64,000 nt of DNA, from positions 38,500,149 to 38,564,148 of the forward strand of contig NC_088644.1 in assembly GCF_964019385.1 (NCBI RefSeq), written 5' to 3'. The translations under genes and the position numbers were made by a program. A model generated the notes under the pieces. That model saw nothing but the letters and a program-made list of their open reading frames with translations, searched no databases and was not told the DNA's origin. This DNA comes from Sycon ciliatum. Its lineage: Eukaryota > Porifera > Calcarea > Leucosolenida > Sycettidae. Of the stretch, positions 18,801-28,300 are shown piece after piece (the first letter of the stretch is position 1; each line of letters begins with the position of its first letter).

Positions 18801-21800
18801 ACGAATTCTCTGTTATTTGTACAACTTAGCATGCAGTTTCATGCAAGTACAGGTCCTCCCTCGTTAGTAGATAATCTCTGGGCCATCGAAAAAGTTATCT
18901 TATAACGAGACTTATCTTGTAGCAGGACTTGCAGCTAAAGGTGAAAATAGGCACTACTTCGTACTTGCCGGGGCTACCCTCGATACAACATAAATTATCG
19001 ATGCTTCAACTCGTTATAAGATAATTGAAAATCTCCAACATAACTCTTCCTTGGATGCAAAGGATCGTCCATATTCACGAATACATAGACATCAAACGTT
19101 TCCTCGTTCCGCTTTATCCTACATGTTTTGGCCTTGATCCTGCATGGTCAATATTATCTTATACTGAGGGTTTGGCACTCCAGGGACCTGGGCAAAGGGT
19201 CATTATAACGGATTTTATGTACTAACGGATTATGTTGTAACCGGACCTGTAAACAGTTGTATAGACCACGTTTCGCCAGGGGATTTCAGATTTCTATTTA
19301 CTAACGGGGTTTATGTACTAACCGGACTCGTTATAATGAGGGAGGACCTGTATACAACTTTTTTCGTACAAGCTCTTGCACCGGTACGGCTTTGCAGTGC
19401 ATTTTCAACATCATGTACTATTTTCTTGTACATTACCATGAGTAGCGCGGGTTTTATGCAAAATCCCCCGAAAACGCGGATGACAGCCAATAACGCGGAA
19501 AATTGCGCGTCCACGGAATCGCGGTATCCTGTGGGGACAGCCTATACTAGTACTGTAGTAGGGCTGCACAGCGCCCGACGCGTACTTGACTCGCGCGATT
19601 GGATTTCTTTGAGCAGCACTGTGTATGTTGTACCATGTGCACTTTTAGCGTCAATTTTCATCATAACTGACAACTTCGGGTCGATACCACCGATTATGAC
19701 GATCTTTGTCTTGTCGGAAAGCTCTTGGAGAGAGGATTAACACCAAGAGGGTACATTCTGTTTGTACCATAACGGATACTATTTAACCCTTATCCGACCG
19801 TCAAAGCGGACAAATTCTCAGTCCCAGCGAGACGCCGCGACTCATTTTCTTGATTACTTTAGTTTCCCTTGGGTGATATTGGCAATCTTGGGCTTTTTGG
19901 AAAGCTTGAGCCATGAGGAGGTCTCTACAGTTTCTAGCCTTCATTTGTAAGAGGAACAAAAATCCATCTCCAATTCCATTTTTTGAAGAGAAGCACGGCT
20001 CATCGACATGTGGACTATTTGTAGTCTTAATTTTGTACTTTCATGCTAACACATTTTGAACATACCACCAGGGAAGCCTCCGGGCAAAGTTTTAGGAGGG
20101 CAATATAATCATTGCCAAAGTTACACCATTTGCAAACTTGTTTCGTTCAAAAATAAGTGAGTCACAGCTTGTTTAAGTCATCGACGGATAGTCGTCGATT
20201 TTTGACTGCCCGGTCGGATAAAGGGTAAAAAAATGAATGGTGCAGCGCGGCACTACCTGCTGTCCCCGGGGAAAATTGCGGAAAAAAATCGCAAAAAATG
20301 CGGGGGAAAACGCGGCATAATATGGCATAATTTGCGGTGAATTTGCGGTAAATATGCGGTAAATATGCGGTGAATAATATTGATGCGCGGCAATTTTCAG
20401 TGAGTATGTAGTGAAATCAATCAGTTACAAGTCTCTGGTGTAAGCACTCGTCATATTTGAGTAAAAAGCCGCCACGATGAGACGTTGCTGACCGAACAGT
20501 GCACTGTGTGTACGTGCAGTGCAACAAAAAAGTTCAAAAAACGCGGGAAAATCGCGGAAAACGCGGTCTTTTAAAAAATCGCAAAAAACGCGGAAAAAAA
20601 CGCGGCCGCGGAATCGCAATTTTCCCCGGAGACAGTACCTGAAAGGGTACCCATACAGTAAGACTCGTGGGGAAAACACCTGAACCCGATACTCGTCCAC
20701 AGCGCTACCCAACGCAGCCGTAATTATAAGGATGTACACTTATCTTTTCATTAGGTTGAGGGAGTCTCTTTTCCTCGTTGTTTTCTGTGTCAGGTCCTCC
20801 AGCATCAACGGCATCAGACTTTGTTTGCCAGCCATGTAGACAGGGCCTTATGAACCTGGCAGATGTCATCTTCATTCCTAGTGAGAAGTCCATCCATACG
20901 TTCAACCACACAGTAAGAGGTGCCCGCCAGCCGATCACGTTACAGCACTTTGTCAATCCGCAAGGTAATGCTCATGGTTTGGTCACATATTTCTGCTACC
21001 TCTGCTCCGTAGATGTGTGTGTGTGTGCGTGTGTGTGTGTGTGTGTGTGTGCACGCATGATGTAGATGTGCTTGGGGAAAGCATGCTCTTTCCCTAGACG
21101 GAATCAAGCTGGAAGCAGATAGCATGTATCTTCTGTGTGGCGGGTCTCCAGTAGAACTAGCCCGGTTGGCCAGCGATGTGTGTTCACAGATCAGTACAGT
21201 AGGGCATGTGTTCCCGCAATATCATACTGGTACATGGCAGGTCATGGTATATCTGGACAAAACAACTGCGTCCACCAGTCCAGTGGTCAAGGAATCAGTA
21301 GTCCATGTCTAGCTGCATGCAACAAGGCACGTGGCATGCCAGTACAACTGCTGCATAGAAAGGAAAACTGCAACATTTCATCACGCCTAAATTTCACCCT
21401 CCAAGGCCGAGGGTGAATTCTTTTTGGCCGCATTTAAATAATAATTCTGATTTTTAGCCTGCACTGCTCCCATTGATACGCAGTGTCGCACTGCATCACA
21501 CAAGCAATATTTTCAGCTGAAGTATATCTGGACCTCAATAGCTCAGGCCGTAAACGGTCCGAAATAAATATGCGTTGAGAATTGTTGGATTTACAGTGTT
21601 CTTGTTTTGTTCTGTTTGGCACTGCAGACTTGTCGTTTGACCTGGTCACGGTGTCATCCGCCCATGTTGTCGGCCATGGACACGTAAGTAACTTTGTTAT
21701 CTCTACTGCAACGCTAGGTCTGTCTGAGAAGTGGCTCGCCACAATTGCATACAGCACATGTGTACTTTAAGTGGCAGCAGTTCGTTAGTGTTGTGTTTGG

Positions 21801-22572
21801 CAGAGTTCACACTACTGACTATAGAGCGGTCTCACATCTACCACATGACCATACAGGGCAGCCATGTGGGCTCCACATCCACTCAACACCTGCATCTATG
21901 GGTCATGTGATATCGGCCATGTTGATTCCACTGTCCACATGCCATGATCACTTTCTACACAAATTTAGTCACCTGACCAAGATGTGAAACCACTGTATAT
22001 TGCATGTGCTAGAGCAGTAGAAGATATGGATTTGATTGGTGTGAAGCCATGTATATAGTGTTCTGTGTGTTTCCGTGTGACCTCTGCTGGTGTTTGCTTG
22101 TGCAGTTCTATGCCGAGCACTCGTGGTGGCCTGGATATTCCTGGCAGGTTGCCGTGTGCCCAAAGTGCCGACAACATGTAGGATGGTGAGCAGCACCTCT
22201 TCCTGTATTGCTTATCTCCTGGAGATATAATACTGCTTTGTTCGAGGTGTGCTTCTGAGTTCAGAGCTCTTCTTACTGTAAACACTAGTAGGTCCTGGAT
22301 TCCTCTGGGTCCGTATATCACCGAGTATCACATGGTAACTAGGGAGTCGCTATTTTATGACTCCCCGATGGCAACGCACACACGTAAAGTAGCCACAGAT
22401 TACATGCAGCTAAGCCACCCTTTTGTTAAATCATGTTGCAGCCAGTCCATTGATTCACTGGTTGTGTTGCTGTGTGTTGTTGGCTGCAGGGTATTTCAGG
22501 CCATCACGCCAGAGGAAGGCACCGCAGATCGCTTTTACGGCCTGATCTTCTCTCACCTGTCACACAATGCCA
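15847..22572 (+). CDS. Secreted CULT-domain (cereblon-type) protein, 3' end not found
   Basis: The CULT domain is the zinc-binding, thalidomide-binding domain of cereblon; single-domain secreted relatives are known in animals but their role is not. Exons: 15847-15958, 20794-20964, 21628-21683, 22106-22185, 22490-22572; all junctions are GT-AG and every phase agrees. Residues 1-25 form a signal peptide ([18 protein letters not shown] then a cleavage-like AGHG). The domain follows: C49 and C52 (CQPC), FVNPQ, then HSWWPGYSW and VAVCPKC with C131 and C134, then HVGW, then FQAIT and RFYGLIF. W120, W126 and W140 correspond to the three tryptophans of the cereblon ligand cage (human W380, W386, W400), so the cage looks intact. 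There is no Lon-like domain as in full cereblon. The last exon or exons are unknown: reading on past 22572 gives a stop at 22668. Intron 1 is 4.8 kb, full of transposons. Confidence 0.82.
16428..18516. mobile_element. Element with tandemly duplicated ~0.95-kb unit
   Basis: Unit 1 16441-17371 and unit 2 17375-18349 are near-identical direct repeats; unit 2 has a small extra palindrome near 17520-17545. Each starts GTACGGTGCGGAGGGCC with the palindrome ATCCCGCGCGGGAT and ends TATGACCCTCGTAG. Outer ends resemble each other inverted: TTATACCATGGTACGG at the left against CGTACCATGGGATAA at the right, each followed by TTCAGCCAATCAGCG. So this looks like an inverted-repeat transposon with an internal tandem duplication. 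No coding region seen. It lies in intron 1 of the CULT gene. Confidence 0.7.
18684..19540. mobile_element. CTGTCCCC-family element with 6-bp target duplication
   Basis: 857 bp including a nested MITE. Ends CTGTCCCCACAG and inverse; sub-terminal words TAACGCGG, TATGCGGG and ATTATGCGG. CCTATA flanks both sides (18678-18683, 19541-19546). The inner 18850-19350 is a different element. Confidence 0.8.
18850..19350. mobile_element. TA-flanked MITE, CAGGTCCTCCCTCGTTA family
   Basis: 501 bp with termini CAGGTCCTCCCTCGTTA and inverse TAATGAGGGAGGACCTG; TA on both sides as for Tc1/mariner elements. Inner inverted words include GTTATAAGATAAT and TTATCTTATAACG. Nested in the CTGTCCCC element. Confidence 0.85.
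19797..20225. mobile_element. piggyBac-like MITE, CCCTTATCCGACCG family
   Basis: 429 bp with ends CCCTTATCCGACCG and inverse CGGTCGGATAAAGGG. TTAA precedes the left end; TAAA follows the right end, one base from a perfect TTAA duplication. No coding region. Confidence 0.7.
20260..20635. mobile_element. CTGTCCCC-family element, second copy, 6-bp target duplication
   Basis: 376 bp, ends CTGTCCCCGGGGAAAATTG and inverse; inner part made of repeated AAAAACGCGG and TATGCGGTAAA words. TACCTG on both flanks (20254-20259 and 20636-20641), different from the duplication of the copy at 18684. Confidence 0.8.
21014..21053. repeat. (TG)n microsatellite
   Basis: Short TG tract in the CULT gene intron after exon 20794-20964. 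Confidence 0.9.
21819..21999. mobile_element. Palindromic MITE, GCGGTCTCACATCT family
   Basis: About 180 bp with ends TATAGAGCGGTCTCACATC and inverse GATGTGAAACCACTGTATA; GACCATACAGGGCAGCCATG inside. An inverted second copy is at 33869-34053. In a CULT gene intron. Confidence 0.7.
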
Positions 22573-22812
22573 GTAAGTACTATTGTGGACATTGGAATCC
22601 GGTGAGACATCAAGCAACCACGGGGCGCTGGCCTTGCAGCCTTGAGTACGCATACGCTACGCATTCATAAATCATAATATGATGACTCTATTGCGTGCTA
22701 GACATTGCTGGTCCGTTTTTTTCAGTGTGTAGGTGAATGTGTACGCACTGTCACTGAGGGCGCCGGCTCTGATCATTCCACCGGATTTCAATATCCACAA
22801 CAGTACATGCAG

Positions 22813-22987
22813 TACAGTAAAACCTGTCAAGGCAACCGCCTGTCCCAGAAGACCTCTACAGCTCCGACCAATGGATGATCTTTCCAGTCCAATGACCCTG
22901 GATGAGAAGACCACCTGTATGATGGGGACCACATTTATGAGGTCTCTTGAGTGGTGGCCTTCTGGTCGCCTTAGACAGATTTCACTG
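22813..22987. mobile_element. TA-flanked MITE, AAACCTGTC family
   Basis: Ends TACAGTAAAACCTGTCAAG and inverse form CTTAGACAGATTTCACTGA. Relative of 11215-11381. Confidence 0.65.
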
Positions 22988-23693
22988 ACCTGTTGGATAC
23001 CTGAATATATTGTGCTCCGACTTCCTTGCGATCGGTTCAGCCAGTCACTCTGGTCTCCGTTGACGAGACCTAACAAGGTCGAAACAGCTACTGTAGCTGT
23101 CCGCGGATTGGATACATGTGTGCGTATGAACTTTTAAATGTATAGAAGATATGTAATACACGTCACGTAATACATTTGCCACTCAACGTTCTTCTCTACA
23201 TGGGGTTTCTGTACGCAATTTACCCATAAGTGGGCACTTTGCCACTCGACTAGCTCCCATATAAGGCGGATTTGACATCATTGCATATTCTCTATACTAC
23301 TGTAGTGCATACCCGGGTACACTGCCTGCTTACCACGTGTACTGTCTCTGTTTTGCCGTTTGTCTGTGTGCATGTAGCCGGAGACACTTCACTGTACATG
23401 ACGCGCCGCAACGTGCTGTAGCCAGACGGACGGAATGTCAGTAAGCATGCACGCACGCAGGCTAAACTGGCGACTTCGTCCGCAGTACTTTCCTGGACGC
23501 TACGTGTGACGCTGTGTAGGGTGTGGTTTGTTGTATGTGTTTTATATGGTTCACTGCAGGCCAGGAACCCTTGATGATCTGTGCTGTTTCTCTTTTTTTC
23601 TCCACAAGTATAGTATGTAGTATTTCTGAACGAAATATAGTATGACGACCAAAATTCCTTATTTCCATAGTTCATAGCTTAGAATAGAGAGAG

Positions 23694-23805
23694 CATGGCT
23701 GGCTTACAGCGAAGGACCCTGGTTTGGTACCTGGTTGTGACAGTTGTTGTTTTCTTTGGGGTTTTCCCTCTTCAACTCCTCCAAACTGATGAGTACTTGT
23801 AGTAG
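23694..23805 (+). mobile_element. Diverged SINE-tail copy
   Basis: GCGAAGGACCCTGGTT followed by GACAGTTGTTG, TTTTCTTTGGGG, TTTTCCCTCTTCAAC and CTCCAAACTGATGAGTA aligns with the SINE tail at 42647-42745. It happens to encode a hydrophobic stretch, but is not taken as an exon. Confidence 0.55.
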
Positions 23806-25391
23806 TCCGAATTCATTATCTTTTCTGCATCATACATTTTTACCAGAACAACGCAATGCTATAGAAGCACATAAAACAATGCTAGGCGCACTAGCAACTA
23901 AATGTTACTTCTTACTTTTGTAACTGCCTCACATTCGCTGATAACTGCTGTAACCCAAAATTGCTATTGAGCTATAACTTAAAGTCTTTCAATGGCCTTC
24001 AAATTACTGTACGGCGTATATCACCAATTGGCCAAGAGTACATCAACCTTTTTTTCTTTTTCTTTTTTAATGTGTCCTCTTGATATTACTGATAATTTAC
24101 CCTTCCGCCATGCTGTATGACATGACCTGATTGAGTTATCTGCAACTTACAAGTAAGGCTCGAGAGCTCACATACTGACACTACAACATAGCAAGAGTAC
24201 ATTATGTACTCTTGGGGGTAATACCTCTTGAACATAACATAGACATAGTAGATTATTGAGTGGGCTGTTGAGTTTAATAATAAGTTTAATATAATAATAC
24301 TTAACAGTAACAGTTTTAACGAACTTAGAATAGTAACAGTTTTCATGATTTTATAGATGAGTGGGCTGCTCATGATCTCAGGGAGTGTTTTATTCATGGT
24401 ACTGTATTGTGAAATCTGATGGTGCCACGCCACGATCTCGGCCTCAGGTCAGGACACACAAAATGAATGCGCAATCATTACGTACCTAACCTGACCTCAC
24501 CCCAAATGCCTCCGACTCCCATGGCCCACCACGTACAAGGCCATGGGACACATACTGTGACATAGCGTAGATTTACGGTACGGCTCCTTTCTTCCCACCC
24601 ACCCACGCTATTGTCTGCACCATGTACCAGAGAGCCATACTACAAAATTTTTTATAATACCAGTAAATAAATATTACAATATTAAAGCAAAAAAAGACTA
24701 CATTCTACACATCATGTGCAATTGTGTCGAACTCCCTAGTCGCCTAGTCTGCACTTGGGATAAGAGGTCCACATCACTTTATAAAGCTACATACAACAAG
24801 TTAGTAGTTCACTGCTTTGTAGACAAGCTTTCAAATTCAAGAGTCAACGCTGAGTCAACAGGCATGGCGAAGCCCAACAGAATGATGAAAAGTAACAAAA
24901 CATCTGACCTCGTTTGCAAAACCAACGACGTCTTTTCTTTTGTTTTTCGGCTTTTGTCGACATGTCAGTTTTGTGTGCATTGCTTGTAAGCTCCGGGGAA
25001 TCCCCTTTGCTCGTATAGTTTCCAAAATGTGTCATTATTATCACGTGGTGTGGCCTTTTCCATGACGCTTGCCGCTCTGATTGGTCAACACCGCATGGAC
25101 CCTGCCGTGTCATTGCATGGAGCAACGCGTGGCCTCGCGGCCCACGGCTGCTGGTGGCACTACACTGTATGATATGACTGGATACTGCACTGGCCGAAGT
25201 GCTAAATTTCTCGATGATGCTTCCTGCTGTTGCATACAGTACAGCATGATGTGTGCATCCAATGCCAAGGTCTCAGAGCAAAGCCACTCTGGATTTTTGT
25301 TCGATGTTTCTACCCTTACCTGCCATGGTTCCTCTTGCGACTTGCCACCCGCGAGCGTGCTAGGGTGACGAAGCCAAGAGGTGGGAAAGCG

Positions 25392-28300
25392 ATGGCCGAC
25401 GATGTTGTTGTGAGTTCTGTTCTTGCATATCTCAGAGTACACGTGGACCTCTAAGCTGCTGATGTGATCGTTATACTAGTAGACGAAATGAACCAGTGTA
25501 TGGTGGATATCGCTCACTCTGAGGTACGTGTGTCGTTGTTTTGTGATTACTAGGTGCCGACTGCGCCTTCATCTGTGGCACACGCTCCTGTGATGGCTAC
25601 TCCAACGCCATTGTCCACGGCGTCTGGCTCAGCACCAACAAACAATATGACTACGGACAGTGTAATTTCGTCCACCGGTACGTACTACACAATCCTGTGT
25701 TTTTATTCTCAGCGTGTGCGTGCCCATTCATGCCTTTCCTGCGTCTGTCGCTGTCTTTGGCGTTGTTTTGTTCTCCCTGGAAGAGTCTTATTTCTTTGCT
25801 GTCGTAACTCCATGTGGCCCCTGTCCCGTAGATCACGTATGAGGTGGTGTGGAGTTCGTTGTCTTGCATGCTTATTTGTACGCTACCATGTGATCCTGCG
25901 AAACTAGGGCCACGCATATATGCGTGTGCTAGCTACGGTGGTTGCGACGGACGCTGTGAAACCCCCGTTCTTGGCGTCTCCGTTGTCCTGCTGTCTTTGA
26001 CTGGCGAGCTCTGTTGTGTGGCGCTGATTTTGCTTGCAGTGCAAGGTTGTCCTCTGAGTGATGCGTTTGCTTCGAGCATAGATTTTTTTGCTCTGTCGCC
26101 AGCTTTCGCCGTAGTTGTGGCGGTGCCTGTCGAGTCCTTTCACTTGTATGGCTTCTTCCGTAGATCTACACATCTGAGTACCTGCGCACAGATGGGGTCC
26201 AAGCTCCTCTCTGGTTCACGTGTGGGAGTGTTGAGTTGGTCTCTTCTATTTCCTTTCTTTCCTAGCTGCAGATTCTGTCACTCGCAGGGCATTGGAGGCG
26301 CGCTTGGACGTAACCAATGTCGTAAGTAACGTTGTAGAGCTACTAGTAGCTGCTCTCACGTGTGACTGTTCACGAATCCCTCCTCTCTTTCTGGTGTTTA
26401 TCTGTCTTTGTGTGGGTGACCTGCTGTGGTGTTTACGTTGTGCGCGCTCAACTCGGTCGTGTTGAAGTCGAACTCAGTAGTCTCTTCTTAGCGCCGACGC
26501 CAACAATGTTTGCCTGTTGTCTGCCTGTGCTGCCTGCTGATCGTGTTTGCAACCATTTGGCACCATAGATGTGAAGTCCTGCTGCTGGTGCATATGTGCG
26601 AGGAGAGGAGTGCGCGGCCATTGTGGCGTGATACTGAGTGATAGGTGGCATTCTTTCGGAGCTCGACTTGTGGTAGATCTACGTGTTGGTTGTTTTGTCA
26701 TCTGTATGCTGTGCGTCTCCAGGCAGCCAAGGCCGCTGGCAGTGGCAGTCCAGCTGTACCAGTTGTCACGTGCACTGTCAACCACACTCCTGGAAAGCCT
26801 AGCACTTTAATCAACAGCGTGGCACATCTACCACTGACAGAGTTTCATTCACCAAACGTAACGTCGGTCATTGATGCAGCGACCAACAACCCTTTGCCGA
26901 ACGCTGCCAACAAGAATGCGGCGGCGAAACTGCAGGAGCAGCTCATGCTCGGTGCTGCACAGCGCATCACATCCACCCCGGCCTCGGCGAAATCAGCAGC
27001 AGCAGCACGCACTCAAAGTGATGGCCAGTCCACAGGACCTCCGAATTCACCGCCATGTCCACTAACATCCAGCGCAGCTGCGCCACAGAACCCCAGTGCT
27101 CCATCGTCAGCCTCCGGTGAACACAAGCAGCCGCGCTCGAAACCCATGGGCATGGAGTCACCTCCGATTGAAATGCGAGGAGTCGCCCCGGTACCTCCGA
27201 TGGATGGTGGTGGTGGTGGCGGCGGCGGCAGCATGCTTGTGCCGATACCTGTGAACGGCGGTGTCGTGAGTGCAATGACTGGTGCAGTGTTTGCCAGCAG
27301 CCAGCCCATGCCTGTAGCCGTACCCGGTGCTAGCGTTGCTATTGCTGCTGCCGCTACTCACGACAATCGCATCGTATCCCCGCCATCAACAAGTCGCGTT
27401 ACGTCCCCGCAACAGCAGCAGCAGGGCGGTGGGCGACACGTTACGACGTCACCGTATTCAGTGTCCACTGCGGACGTGTCGACGGCGCACTCTGCCGGTG
27501 GTGGTGGCAGTACGGTCATGGCGCAGTCGTCGTCGCTGCTCCCCGCTGCTGCTGCTGCAGGAGGTGTTGGAGCAGCACCAGCAGCGACAGCGGTACCAAT
27601 GGCAGCACTGACCGTGGCCAACCAGCAACCGCCGACGGCGATGTTCAATGGTAAGCAACAACGCATGCGGTCACTCATCGACCTACTGCCGGCACGTGTT
27701 TTTGTATTTGTATTTATTCAACATTTCCTGGCTCGTCAAACGACCGCCAGTGACAAATGAATGTGAAATGAAGGGTGATAGCCCACCACGCTTGCCCTGT
27801 AAGCCTGAGCAATGGACATTGTCTCCCAAGATATACACAGCGTAGGGCTCCATGCAAATTACTGATATTGTGATTTGTATCTGTACTATGGTAGTCATTT
27901 TTTCAGTTGATCGGAACAATGATACCAGGCTTTTTTAGCCAGCCAGCTGACTGACCGACTACTACCTCGCAGGCAGCCAAAATTAACTAGGGCACGAATG
28001 ACGAGTTCACATTGAGGCGAAAAACTGGTCATTTAGAAACTTTGACCAAAGCTGGCGAACATTGCAGATTGTCGTTGGCTGTGGTCACCGAGTTGCTGTG
28101 TTTTCAAACCCATAGTGGGGCTTGTCATCTATGCCTGCCAGGGAAGCAGCTGTATGGGCCCCGCCATTGCTTCAGTTTTTGAAGTAGTTTTACTGCACGC
28201 GGGTAGTCCCGTTGGTCGGATGCCTTTACTCAGTTTACTGTGAGGCGCACACTGCTTTGCATGTTGGCGCTTGGCGTTTGCTGTAGGGGGAATACGATGT

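Larger units (their letters stand above)
22573..25391. other. Region between the CULT exons and SAP130
   Basis: Holds a TA-flanked MITE (22813-22987), a SINE-like segment (23694-23805), a perfect 23-bp palindrome at 24190-24212 made of CAAGAGTACA and its inverse, and otherwise AT-rich sequence. The missing 3' exon of the CULT gene and the 5' untranslated exon of SAP130 should lie here, but I cannot identify either. Confidence 0.5.

Noticed and set aside
20425-20739. 104-codon minus-strand frame beginning [14 protein letters not shown].
   Set aside because: Most of it lies within the CTGTCCCC element 20260-20635 and its GCGG arrays.
23694-23805. A plus-strand frame beginning MAGLQRRTLVWYLVV with a hydrophobic end, tempting as the membrane-anchor last exon of the CULT gene.
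   Set aside because: The DNA matches the SINE tail at 42647-42745 and the inverse of 3288-3350, so the hydrophobic frame is a by-product of a repeat; only a weak acceptor fits the phase.
25488-25523. ATG with MNQCMVDIAHSE as the SAP130 start.
   Set aside because: It needs a 30-nt intron; ATG 25392 has a better context and a normal intron. Kept as an alternative only.
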